Shown here: positions 56,455 through 64,000 of the stretch, piece by piece
Numbering within the stretch: position 1 is the stretch's first letter
Layout of the letters: every line of letters begins with the position of its first letter
Assembly (NCBI RefSeq): GCF_029338195.1
Contig: NZ_CP119779.1
Span: 1,364,001 to 1,428,000, forward strand
Direction of reading: 5' to 3'
Origin: Haloarcula litorea
Lineage (GTDB): Archaea; Halobacteriota; Halobacteria; Halobacteriales; Haloarculaceae
DNA length: 64,000 nt
Program-made: the position numbers and the translations under genes
Notes under the pieces: generated by a model
Database searches by the model: none
The model's input: the letters and a program-made list of their open reading frames with translations, nothing else
Told to the model about the DNA's origin: nothing

Positions 56455-58461
56455 ATGTCGCTCACTCCCCTACAGGGAGGCGTGAACCGCACGGCAGCGC
56501 TCGACGCCGTCGTCTTCGGGGTGGACGTCCAGAGCGGGGACGTGCGCGGGGACGCGCCCTCCTACGCGCTGGTGGTGTTCGACGGCGACGAGATAGAGCG
56601 GGACGTGGTGTCGCGACGGAAGCTCCGCCGGCGCATCGACGACGAGGCACCGGCCATCGTCGCCACGGACAACATGTACGAGCTGGCCGCCGACAAGGAC
56701 CAGCTCGTCCACTTCCTCGGACAGCTCCCGGACGAGACGAAGCTCGTGCAGGTGACCGGCGACGAGCGGCCGGAACCCCTCTCGCGGGTCGCCAAGCGCC
56801 ACGGCGTCCCCTACGGGAAGGACCCGATGGAGGAGGCCGAGGCCGCCGCCCGGCTGGCCGCGGCCAACGTCGGCCAGGAGGTGTCGGCCTTCACCGACAC
56901 GACGGAGGTGAAAGTCTCGCGGGGCCGCTCGACCGGCAAGGGCGGCTGGTCCGAGGACCGCTACACCCGGCGCATCCACGGCGCGGTCAAGAAGCGGGCC
57001 CGCGAGGTCGAGTCCGAGCTCGACGCCGCGAACCTGGAGTACGAGCGCGAGGTCACGGAGAAGTACGGCGGCTTCTCGAACGCCGTCTTCGAGGTCCAGG
57101 CCCGGCCACAGGACATCCCGGTCTCGGCCAACCGCTCGGGGGACACCCGCGTCGAGATGGAGCGAGTGCGGCGGGACGGCATCGAGTTCCGCCCGCTGGC
57201 GAAACGGCGGGACCACGTCGTCGTCGGCGTCGACCCCGGGACGACCACCGCCGTCGCCACCGTCGGCCTCGACGGCGAGGTGCTGGACGTGGTCTCCTCG
57301 CGGACCAACGACACCGCCGCCGTCATCGAGTGGATCATCGAGCGCGGCCGGCCCGTCGTCGTCGCCGCCGACGTGACCCCGATGCCCAACACCGTCGAGA
57401 AGCTCCGGCGGTCGTTCGACGCCGCCGGCTGGGAGCCCGAGCGGGACCTGCCGGTCGACGAGAAGAAACACCGGACCCGGGACCACCAGTACGACAACGA
57501 CCACGAGCGGGACGCGATGGCGGCGGCGCTGTACGCCTTCGACGCCCACGAGGACCAGTTCGAGCGGGTCGCCGGGAAGGTGCCGCCACAGCACGAGGTC
57601 GGCCCGGTCGTCGCCCGCGTCGTCGCCGGCGAGGAGTCCGTCGAGTCGGTCCTCCGGGACGTCGAGGGCGACGAGGGCGGCGACGACGAGGAGTCGACCC
57701 ACCAGGCCCGCGAGCTCTCCGACGAGGAGCGGGAGATCAAGCGGCTGGAGGCCCGGGTCGACCGGCTGGAGTCCCACGTCGAGGACCTCAACGACACCAT
57801 CCAGCGCAAGGACGACCAGCTCCAGGAGAAAGAGAAGCAACTGGAGAAGGCCCGCCAGGAGGGCCGCCGCGAGGTCCGGAAGGACCGCGAAGTCACGCGG
57901 CTGGAGCGGCGCAACGACGCCCTCGAACGGCAGGTCGAGGAGGAGCGGGAGAAACGGGAGGAACTGGCCGAGAAGCTCGACCGGCTGAAGTCCCTCTGGA
58001 AGCTCGACCACTCGAACTTCGCCGACGTGGCCGAGTCGAAGTCGGGGCTGGTCCCGGTGAAGGTCGTCGAGCAGTTCACCCGCGACGCCATCGAGACCGC
58101 CGACGAGGCGTTCGGGCTGGCCGAGGACGACGTGATCCTCCTGCGGGACGGCTCCGGTGCGGGCCGGTCGACGGCCGAACGGCTCGCCGAGGTGGGCCCG
58201 CGGGTCGTCCTCCGGAACGGCGGCGGGCTCTCGGAGGCCGCCGACGAGGTGCTGTTCGAGAACGACGTCCCGGTCGCCCCGGCAGAGCTGGTCACCGTCC
58301 AGGAGGTGGACGAACTCGCCGTCGCCCGCGAGTCGGAGGTCGAGGCGGCGATCGACGACTGGGAGCGCCGGGCCGAGGAACGCGAGAAGGAACAGCACGA
58401 GGAGCTGGTCGACCAGATCATCAGCGAGCACCGCGCCGACCGGACGACGGGCGAGAACTGA
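56455..58461 (+). CDS. DUF460 RNase H-like nuclease family protein (668 aa)
   Basis: An archaea-specific protein. The RNase H-like core appears at VVVGVDPGTTTAVATVGL and VAADVTPMPNTV (Asp residues), with NDHERDAMAAALYA as the final acidic motif. A charged coiled coil (about 450-570) and a C-terminal domain follow. The presence of the acidic residues suggests nuclease activity, possibly on DNA or RNA junctions. ATG at 56,455 preceded by TTTAT. Confidence 0.88.
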   Translation: MSLTPLQGGVNRTAALDAVVFGVDVQSGDVRGDAPSYALVVFDGDEIERDVVSRRKLRRRIDDEAPAIVATDNMYELAADKDQLVHFLGQLPDETKLVQVTGDERPEPLSRVAKRHGVPYGKDPMEEAEAAARLAAANVGQEVSAFTDTTEVKVSRGRSTGKGGWSEDRYTRRIHGAVKKRAREVESELDAANLEYEREVTEKYGGFSNAVFEVQARPQDIPVSANRSGDTRVEMERVRRDGIEFRPLAKRRDHVVVGVDPGTTTAVATVGLDGEVLDVVSSRTNDTAAVIEWIIERGRPVVVAADVTPMPNTVEKLRRSFDAAGWEPERDLPVDEKKHRTRDHQYDNDHERDAMAAALYAFDAHEDQFERVAGKVPPQHEVGPVVARVVAGEESVESVLRDVEGDEGGDDEESTHQARELSDEEREIKRLEARVDRLESHVEDLNDTIQRKDDQLQEKEKQLEKARQEGRREVRKDREVTRLERRNDALERQVEEEREKREELAEKLDRLKSLWKLDHSNFADVAESKSGLVPVKVVEQFTRDAIETADEAFGLAEDDVILLRDGSGAGRSTAERLAEVGPRVVLRNGGGLSEAADEVLFENDVPVAPAELVTVQEVDELAVARESEVEAAIDDWERRAEEREKEQHEELVDQIISEHRADRTTGEN

Positions 58462-58608
58462 CCGGCGACGCCGCGCCCGACACGCCCGTTCCCGGCCGGC
58501 GCGCGGTCGCCGTCGGGCCGAGGACCGGTTCCACGACTATCGGCGGGAATCGAGAGCGCACGGTCGGACGGCGGCGACCGAGAGCGACGGCGCGGCCCGC
58601 GTCCGCGC

Positions 58609-58797
58609 CTAGGGCATCCCGCCCATCCCGAACGCGCTCAGCAGGCTCGTCAGCATCCCGTAGGCGACCAGCCCCACGCCCGAGAGGACGAGCGCGAGGC
58701 CGGCGGCGACGATCGGGGCCTGCCACGCGACCAGTCCGATGCCGGCGGCGACGACCACGAGGCCGGCGACGCCGACCGTACCGAGTTTGTCCAGCAT
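58609..58797 (-). CDS. Small haloarchaeal membrane protein (62 aa)
   Basis: Two hydrophobic helices (VGVAGLVVVAAGIGLVAW and IVAAGLALVLSGVGLVAYGML) and a Met/Gly-rich end (SAFGMGGMP). Typical chromosomal codon use. Role unknown. Confidence 0.75.
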   Translation of the reverse strand: MLDKLGTVGVAGLVVVAAGIGLVAWQAPIVAAGLALVLSGVGLVAYGMLTSLLSAFGMGGMP

Positions 58798-58849
58798 ACC
58801 CGTGTTCGCCCGGCGACGGGGGAAAAGCGCGTCGGTCCGTCGAACGGGA

Positions 58850-59263
58850 TCAGTACGCGAACGCGGTGTCGACGCCGCGGGCGGCGTCGACCATCTCGCC
58901 GATGGCCTCCTGGCGGCGAAGCAGCGTCATCGTGTTCCCGGTCACGTCGAAGGTCCCGTCCATCACCGCCTCGGAGGCGTCCAGGCCGCCGCCCAGCATC
59001 GCGCGCCAGGCCTCGTACTCGCCGCGGAGGGCGAACTCGTAGTCGGCGTCGCCGTCGACGACGCTCGTCTCGGTACAGGCACCGTCGTCGACGACGACCC
59101 GGAAGCGGAGGGGGTCGCCGTCGTACGTCCCGTCGGCCTGGATCTCGAAGAGGAAGGTGGCCTCGAAGCCGGCGGCGGCGGTGGCGAACCCCTCGCGGTC
59201 GTTGATGCGGTCGCGCCACGCCCGGGCCCAGTCCTCGGCGTCGTCGGGCAGCGTGTGGGTCAT
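58850..59263 (-). CDS. SCP2-like sterol-carrier domain protein (137 aa)
   Basis: The order of [39 protein letters not shown] and [15 protein letters not shown] follows the SCP2 lipid-binding fold. The start is taken at ATG 59,263 ([11 protein letters not shown]); an upstream ATG adds 24 unlikely residues. Single-domain haloarchaeal relatives are common. Confidence 0.75.
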   Translation of the reverse strand: MTHTLPDDAEDWARAWRDRINDREGFATAAAGFEATFLFEIQADGTYDGDPLRFRVVVDDGACTETSVVDGDADYEFALRGEYEAWRAMLGGGLDASEAVMDGTFDVTGNTMTLLRRQEAIGEMVDAARGVDTAFAY

Positions 59264-59367
59264 CAGCGGCCGTTGTGCGGGCCGGACCTTGGGCCTTGCC
59301 AAATTCAGCCGCCCGGGCGCTCGCGAACCGTACAAGACTTAACCCTTCCGGGAACGAACCGTCTCGT

Positions 59368-59655
59368 ATGAGCGACAACGACGGCCGAAAGGACCTGCGG
59401 ATGCCCGACGACGACGAGGTGTTCGCCGTCGTCACGAATATGCTCGGTGCGAACCGCGTGAAGGTACGCTGTATGGACGGGACAGAGCGCACGGCCCGCA
59501 TCCCGGGCAAGATGCAGAAGCGCATCTGGATCCGCGAGGACGACGTCGTGCTGGTCGAGCCCTGGGACTGGCAGGACGAGAAGGCCGACATCACGTGGCG
59601 CTACGAGAAGCAGGAGGCCGACCAGCTCCGCGAGGAGGGCCACATCCAGGAGTGA
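59368..59655 (+). CDS. eif1A: Translation initiation factor aIF-1A
   Basis: 95 residues with the S1-like OB fold: [40 protein letters not shown], and [17 protein letters not shown]. It promotes scanning/start selection on the small ribosomal subunit. Followed by rio1, a conserved haloarchaeal gene pair. Relevant to the element, whose genes use unusual starts. Confidence 0.97.
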   Translation: MSDNDGRKDLRMPDDDEVFAVVTNMLGANRVKVRCMDGTERTARIPGKMQKRIWIREDDVVLVEPWDWQDEKADITWRYEKQEADQLREEGHIQE

Positions 59656-59689
59656 CCGACCCGATGGCGGTCGCGACGGGGGCCGACGC

Positions 59690-60634
59690 GTGACCGACGA
59701 GCGCCGACACGTCAGCGACGAGGAGTACGGCCTGCTCGACACCGACGAGGCCGACGCACCGGGCGACGAGTGGGAGGAACTGGACGTCTCGGACACCGAG
59801 GCCGACCGCATCGCCCGGCGGCGCGATCGGGAGTTCGACGAGTTCCGCAAGCGTATCAAGGACGCCGACCAGTTCAAGGTCGAGGCCAGCGTCTTCGACG
59901 ACGCCACGTTCGGCGCGCTGTACAAGCTCGTCCAGGACGGCCACATCGACGCCTTCGGCGGCCCCATCTCGACGGGCAAGGAGGCCAACGTCTACACGGC
60001 GCTTGCTGAAGACGCGGAGGTCGCGGTGAAGGTCTACCGCATCAACGCCTCCGACTTCAAGGACATGCGGGGGTACCTCGACGGCGACCCACGCTTCGAG
60101 GGCATCGGCTCGGACAAGAAGAAGGTCGTCACCGCCTGGGTCCGCAAGGAGGCGTCGAACCTCGAACGCGCCCGCCGGGCGGGCGTGCGCACCCCCGAAC
60201 CCATCGCCGTCGAGCGCAACGTCCTCGTGATGGAGTACCTCGGGACCGACGCCGGACGGGCCAAGCGACTCAGCGAGGTCCACGTCGAGAACCCCGAGAC
60301 GGCCTACGGCGTCGTCCGGGAGTACGTCCGGCGGCTGTACGACGCCGGGCTCGTCCACGGGGACCTCTCGGAGTACAACGTCGTCTTCCACGAGGGCCAG
60401 CTCTACGTCATCGACCTCGGGCAGGCGGTCACGGTCCACCACCCCAACGCCGAGGAGTTCCTCGAGCGGGACTGCCGGAACGTCGCGAACTTCTTCGCCC
60501 GCCAGGGGGTCGACGCCGACCCCGACGACCTGCTCGCGTACGTCCGCGACCACGCCACGCCGGCCGACGACGAGGACACGGCCCCGGACGACGAGGACGT
60601 CCCCGACAGCGCCACGGACCTGACCGAGGAGTGA
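59690..60634 (+). CDS. rio1: RIO1-type serine/threonine kinase
   Basis: 314 residues. The RIO1 nucleotide loop STGKEANVYTA, the ATP-lysine in VAVKVYR, catalytic LVHGDLSEYNVV and metal-binding LYVIDLGQAV are all present. Acts in 40S-like small-subunit maturation. GTG start at 59,690. Acidic tail. The KH-protein gene that commonly follows appears 3 kb later at the window edge. Confidence 0.96.
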   Translation: MTDERRHVSDEEYGLLDTDEADAPGDEWEELDVSDTEADRIARRRDREFDEFRKRIKDADQFKVEASVFDDATFGALYKLVQDGHIDAFGGPISTGKEANVYTALAEDAEVAVKVYRINASDFKDMRGYLDGDPRFEGIGSDKKKVVTAWVRKEASNLERARRAGVRTPEPIAVERNVLVMEYLGTDAGRAKRLSEVHVENPETAYGVVREYVRRLYDAGLVHGDLSEYNVVFHEGQLYVIDLGQAVTVHHPNAEEFLERDCRNVANFFARQGVDADPDDLLAYVRDHATPADDEDTAPDDEDVPDSATDLTEE

Positions 60635-60635
60635 C

Positions 60636-62084
60636 TCAGCCGGACATCCCGGTGTCCTGGGTGACCAGCAGGTCGAAGGCGGTGTCTTCGGGTTCGTCGT
60701 CGGGCGTGAGGTACCCGGCCGCGAAGGCCGTGTACACCTGCCCGCCGTTCAGGCTCACGTCGAAGTCGGCGACGACCTCGCCGTCGTTGCTCTCGGTGTC
60801 GCCGCGGATCTGGAGCGTGTAGTCGTTTGCCGGCACCTCGACGTAGCCGGACTCGCCGAAGGCGACCCCGTCGAACAGCACGTCACCGGTGGAGTCGACG
60901 GTGATGTCGACCGCTGGGGCGTCCGGAGAGACGTGCACCGCCCGAACCCGCGCCGTGTCGCCGCCCGGGACGGTGTTGTCGTCTCGGAGGACGAGCGGCT
61001 GGAACGGCCGGTCCGCCCCGTCACCGACCTCGCCGGCCGCGGCGATGGTGTAGTCGGCCCCCGCCTCGAGGGAGACGTCCCCCTCGAAGACGGTGGTCTC
61101 GGCGTCGCCGGCCGGCGTTATCCTGACGGTGTGGGACCCGGCGGCGAGGTCGAGGTAGCCGCTGGTGGCACCGAAGGGGACGTCCTCCAGCACGGCGCTC
61201 CCGTCGACGAGGACGTCGACGTTCGGGGCGTTCGGCGACATGTGTGACACCCGGGCGCGGGCGGTCCCGCCGCCCATTCCGCCGGCGCTGGCCACGTCGC
61301 CCCGCGCGAACAGCAGGTCGAAGGGGGTGTCGGCGGGCTCGTCGTCGGGCGTGAGGTAGCCCGCCGCGAACGCGCGGTACACTTCCCCGCCTTCGAGGGC
61401 GACGTCGAACGACGCCACCGCGTCGCCGTCGTTGCTCTCGGTGTCGCCACGGATCTGGAGGGTGTAGTCGCCAGCGGGGACCTCGACGGAACCGGACCCG
61501 CCGAAGGCGACCCCGTCGAACAGCGCGTTCCCGCCCGCCGTCACGTCGACGGCCGGGGCGTCGGGCGCGGCGTGGAGGAGCTGGACGCGAGCCGTGTCAC
61601 CGCCGGGGTCGGAGTTGTCGTCCTCGAGGACGACGGGCTGGAACGACTCGTCGGCGTCGTCACCGACCTCTCCGGTGGCCGCGACCGTGTAGTCCGTGTC
61701 AGCCTCGACGGGGACCGCCCCGCTGAAGACGGTCGTCTCCCGGTCACCGGTGGGCGTTATCTCGACGGACCGCTCGCCGGCGGGCACCTCCAGGTAGTCA
61801 CTCGTCGCGCCGAAGGGGACGTCCTCCAGCACGGCGCTCCCGTCGACGAGGACGTCGACGCTCGGGGCGTTGGGAGACAGGTGCGCGACGCGCACTCGCG
61901 CCGTGCCCGCCGGCGTGTCGGTCTCGGTTTCGGTCTCCATCCCGGTCGACGTGTCCGTCTCCGTCGAGGTCTCGGTCCCACCGCTGCCGCCGTCGCCGCC
62001 CGCACAGCCGGCGACGGCGGCGGTCGTTGCGGTCCCGATTCCGAGGAGGATACGTCGACGCGTCGGTGTCGATCTGTCTGACAT
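60636..62084 (-). CDS. Tat-exported DUF4397 repeat lipoprotein (482 aa)
   Basis: A twin-arginine signal (TRRRILLGIGTATTAAVAGC) ends in a lipobox with Cys, then a Thr/Glu-rich linker. Two long, nearly identical halves follow, each with two DUF4397 units (ARVRVAHLSPNAPSVDVLVD; ARVQLLHAAPDAPAVDVTAG and counterparts). Four units in all. A surface lipoprotein of unknown role. Confidence 0.9.
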   Translation of the reverse strand: MSDRSTPTRRRILLGIGTATTAAVAGCAGGDGGSGGTETSTETDTSTGMETETETDTPAGTARVRVAHLSPNAPSVDVLVDGSAVLEDVPFGATSDYLEVPAGERSVEITPTGDRETTVFSGAVPVEADTDYTVAATGEVGDDADESFQPVVLEDDNSDPGGDTARVQLLHAAPDAPAVDVTAGGNALFDGVAFGGSGSVEVPAGDYTLQIRGDTESNDGDAVASFDVALEGGEVYRAFAAGYLTPDDEPADTPFDLLFARGDVASAGGMGGGTARARVSHMSPNAPNVDVLVDGSAVLEDVPFGATSGYLDLAAGSHTVRITPAGDAETTVFEGDVSLEAGADYTIAAAGEVGDGADRPFQPLVLRDDNTVPGGDTARVRAVHVSPDAPAVDITVDSTGDVLFDGVAFGESGYVEVPANDYTLQIRGDTESNDGEVVADFDVSLNGGQVYTAFAAGYLTPDDEPEDTAFDLLVTQDTGMSG

Positions 62085-62412
62085 CGTCCACTCTGGAGAG
62101 GGAGTGACAGATAGTTAATACATTTCGCAACTCCGACTAGAATCTCCCGAGAATCTCCCGAAAAGCGGACTCAAATGGACTGAGGCGGTCGTATCTCGTC
62201 GAGTGGGCGAAAGCGTTTTGTCCTGATTCGTCCATACGTCCGACACGATGGACGTGCGCTCGAACGCCGCGGTCGGCGGGTGGTCCGTCCCGGTCCGTCC
62301 CGGTCGAACCGTCCGCTCGCGGCGTCCGGTCCCGAGAGCCGACACCCGGCCAGCGGACCGCACGGCGGGTCGCCGGTGGTTTCTTGTCGACCGCTGGAGA
62401 ACGCAGGAGGTG

Positions 62413-62691
62413 ATGGATACGGTCCTCTGGCAGGTGCTCGCCGGTACCCGCGGGGGACCGAACCGAGCCCGTATCCTGCGTGCACTGGACGAGCGGCCAC
62501 GGAACGCGAACCGCCTGGCGGATGACCTCGACCTGGCGTACAACACGGTTCGACACCACCTCGACGTACTCGAGGAGAGCGATGTCGTCACCAGCAGCGA
62601 CGAGGACTACGGGACGGTCTACCTGCCGAGTGACCGGGCACGCGCTCACTGGGAGACGGTCGAACGAATCATCTCACAAGTCGACGAATGA
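62413..62691 (+). CDS. ArsR-like winged-helix regulator (92 aa)
   Basis: The winged helix is clear: GGPNRARILRALDERPRNANRLADDLDLAYNTVRHHLDVLEE (split), with wing SDEDYGTVYL. Start placed at ATG 62,413 (DTVLWQVLAG), since the upstream 55 codons are Arg/Pro-rich and look non-coding. Next to a small membrane protein. Confidence 0.8.
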   Translation: MDTVLWQVLAGTRGGPNRARILRALDERPRNANRLADDLDLAYNTVRHHLDVLEESDVVTSSDEDYGTVYLPSDRARAHWETVERIISQVDE

Positions 62692-62752
62692 ACCACGAAC
62701 ACGAACCCAATCGACGGCCCCGCTCGCTACTCACCACGGCCGGAGGGCCGGG

Positions 62753-63034
62753 ATGAGCCTGATGCTCGACGCCGCCAGGGTCGCGGCGGCACTCAACATC
62801 GCGCTGCTGCTCGGCCTGCTGGCCCTCTGGATGCGGACCTACCGGGAGATCCGCGCTCCGCTGACCCTCGGGTCGATGGTGTTCGCCGCGCTCCTGTTGG
62901 CCGAGAACGTCGTCGCGCTGGCCTTCTACCTGCGCCCGCCACCGATGCCCGGGTTCGCCGTTCAGGTGATGATGGTGCTGCAGATCCTGGAGACGGCGGG
63001 CATCGGCGTCCTCGCGTACGTGACCTGGCAGTGA
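62753..63034 (+). CDS. Three-span membrane protein (93 aa)
   Basis: Hydrophobic segments AALNIALLLGLLALWM, LTLGSMVFAALLLAENVVALAF and MMVLQILETAGIGVLAYVTW. It commonly accompanies an ArsR-like regulator in haloarchaea, as it does here. Start at ATG 62,753. Role unknown, possibly a sensor partner. Confidence 0.8.
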   Translation: MSLMLDAARVAAALNIALLLGLLALWMRTYREIRAPLTLGSMVFAALLLAENVVALAFYLRPPPMPGFAVQVMMVLQILETAGIGVLAYVTWQ

Positions 63035-63142
63035 GACGGGACCGCGACACGCGCCGCGGGGCGAGGGCGGAAAAGGCCGACGGTGGGCGACAGCGGCGGG
63101 GGTAACAGAGAGTTTTTATCCGACAGGGTACTTTGTCGGGGC

Positions 63143-63868
63143 ATGAACGGAAACGGGATCGGCGACATCAGCCTCCCCCACGCCGGCGACGCGCAGGTCG
63201 ACATCACGCAGTCGGAACTCGTCGAACACCCCGGGGACGTCCCCGGCCACGAGGCCGGCGACGTCGAGACGCTGAAGACCGGGACCACCACGGTCGGCCT
63301 GAAGGCCGACGACGGCGTCGTGCTGGCGACGGACATGCGGGCCAGCCTCGGCAACATGGTCTCCAGCAAGCAGGCCAAGAAGGTCGAGCAGATCCACCCG
63401 ACGGCCGCGATCACCATCTCCGGGTCCGTCTCGGCGGCCCAGTCGCTCATCAGCACCATCGAGGCCGAGGCCAAGCTCTACGAGATCCGCCGCGACAAGG
63501 AGATGTCGATGAACGCGCTGGCGTCGATGCTGGGCAACCTCCTGCGCTCGGGCGCGTACTTCATCGTCGTCCCCATCCTCGGCGGCGTCGACGACGAGGG
63601 CCCCCACATCTACAGTCTGGACGCGCTGGGCGGCCGCACCGAGGAGGAGTACACGGTCTCCGGTTCCGGGTCCCAGTTCGCGCTGGGCCTGCTGGAGAAC
63701 CGCTTCGAGGAGGACCTCTCGATGGACGAGGCCGAGGACCTGGCCATCGACGCCGTCCTGACGGCCATCGAGCGCGACACCGCCTCCGGCGACGGCCTCT
63801 ACGTCAGCCGCATCACCGCCGACGGCGTCGAGATCGACGAGTACGACGACCTCGACGAGCTGCGGTAA
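63143..63868 (+). CDS. psmB: Proteasome beta subunit
   Basis: 241 residues. A propeptide of about 48 residues precedes the catalytic Thr in LKTGTTTVGLKADDGVVLATD, where autocleavage exposes Thr1; KQAKKVEQIHP carries the conserved Lys region and the later GSGSQFALGLLE the substrate pocket. It forms the proteolytic rings of the 20S proteasome. The upstream TTTTTATC looks like a promoter. Chromosomal housekeeping gene. Confidence 0.97.
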   Translation: MNGNGIGDISLPHAGDAQVDITQSELVEHPGDVPGHEAGDVETLKTGTTTVGLKADDGVVLATDMRASLGNMVSSKQAKKVEQIHPTAAITISGSVSAAQSLISTIEAEAKLYEIRRDKEMSMNALASMLGNLLRSGAYFIVVPILGGVDDEGPHIYSLDALGGRTEEEYTVSGSGSQFALGLLENRFEEDLSMDEAEDLAIDAVLTAIERDTASGDGLYVSRITADGVEIDEYDDLDELR

Positions 63869-63964
63869 CGCCGCTCCTGGGGTCGGCCGCGTGCGGTCGT
63901 GGCGCACACGGCCGGTGAACGCCGAAGTCTTAAACAGGCAGAACCCCGTAGCTCGGGGTATATT

Positions 63965-64000
63965 ATGAAGCACGTGAAGATTCCGCAGGACCGAATCGGT
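63965..64000 (+). CDS. KH-domain RNA-binding protein (5' end only)
   Basis: Only 12 codons, MKHVKIPQDRIG, remain, which are the standard start of the archaeal KH protein linked to ribosome maturation with Rio1. A TTAAAC-like box precedes it. Identification is from this short N-terminus and gene context. Confidence 0.75.
   Translation, partial: MKHVKIPQDRIG

Noticed and set aside
54173-58431. Long minus-strand frames of 250-714 codons across the chromosomal genes
   Set aside because: They are Arg/Pro/Gly-rich shadows created by GC-rich third positions opposite the crotonase, DUF3105 and DUF460 genes; no motifs or ribosome-binding sites.
1-64000. CRISPR array
   Set aside because: No regularly spaced direct repeats of 25-40 bases were seen despite the CARF gene; the short repeats at 37.8-38.0 kb are too short and irregular.

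Overview
The right end of the window (about 54,150-64,000) is a haloarchaeal chromosome. It is very GC-rich, its proteins are strongly acidic, and it carries class markers: archaeal initiation factor 1A, a Rio1 kinase, the archaeal proteasome beta subunit, a DUF460 nuclease, a Tat lipoprotein with DUF4397 repeats, and the start of the KH protein usually linked to Rio1. I cannot name the genus.

At about 53,900 the base composition drops sharply, to roughly half GC by eye. Everything to the left looks like one large integrated element. Its right boundary is a tRNA-Thr(GGT) gene whose 3' end faces a tyrosine integrase; the left boundary lies outside the window. The element has its own Orc1/Cdc6 initiator beside a repeat-rich, AT-rich presumptive origin (42.2-43.0 kb). 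It has its own TATA-binding protein and three HerA/VirB4/VirD4-type motor ATPases. It also holds a transglutaminase-like protein, an amidoligase/glutaminase pair, a poly-gamma-glutamate-hydrolase-like protein, and many very small zinc-ribbon and single-span membrane proteins. I see no capsid, portal or terminase, so it reads as a plasmid-like, conjugative or vesicle/membrane-virus-like element.

Layout: 1-6.3 kb is a restriction-modification block (HsdS, HsdM, a methylase/specificity fusion, a CARF-winged-helix regulator). 6.4 kb is TBP. 7.0-11.4 kb and 20.4-27.1 kb are two long leftward operons of tiny zinc and membrane genes; each starts with a paralogous ~39-residue zinc ribbon behind a near-identical promoter. 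11.5-12.9 kb holds four tandem coiled-coil paralogues. 13.9-20.2 kb holds secreted proteins, a DUF932 protein and a VirB4-like ATPase. 28-31.7 kb is a membrane-protein cargo block. 31.8-37.5 kb holds phosphoesterases, zinc-finger proteins and the hydrolase. 37.5-38.1 kb is non-coding with short repeats. 38.1-42.2 kb holds the amidoligase/GATase pair, HTH and transglutaminase genes. 43-47.8 kb is the replication gene plus the VirD4-like operon. 47.8-50.9 kb is an operon of two multi-span membrane proteins, a coiled-coil protein resembling ESCRT-III and a Vps4-like AAA ATPase. 51.5-53.9 kb ends with the integrase.

Three signals stand out. (1) At least a dozen element genes have no ATG, GTG or TTG start; each instead has AUC, AUU, AUA, CUG or GUU 12-14 bases after the start of a strong Shine-Dalgarno (GGGTGRT or GGTGA). 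(2) The palindrome AGGCCT occurs about 88 times by hand count, almost all between 7.3 and 53.2 kb, several-fold above chance; it is not enriched in the restriction block or the chromosome. (3) The ESCRT-III/Vps4-like membrane operon suggests a membrane-remodelling or vesicle-budding function for the element.
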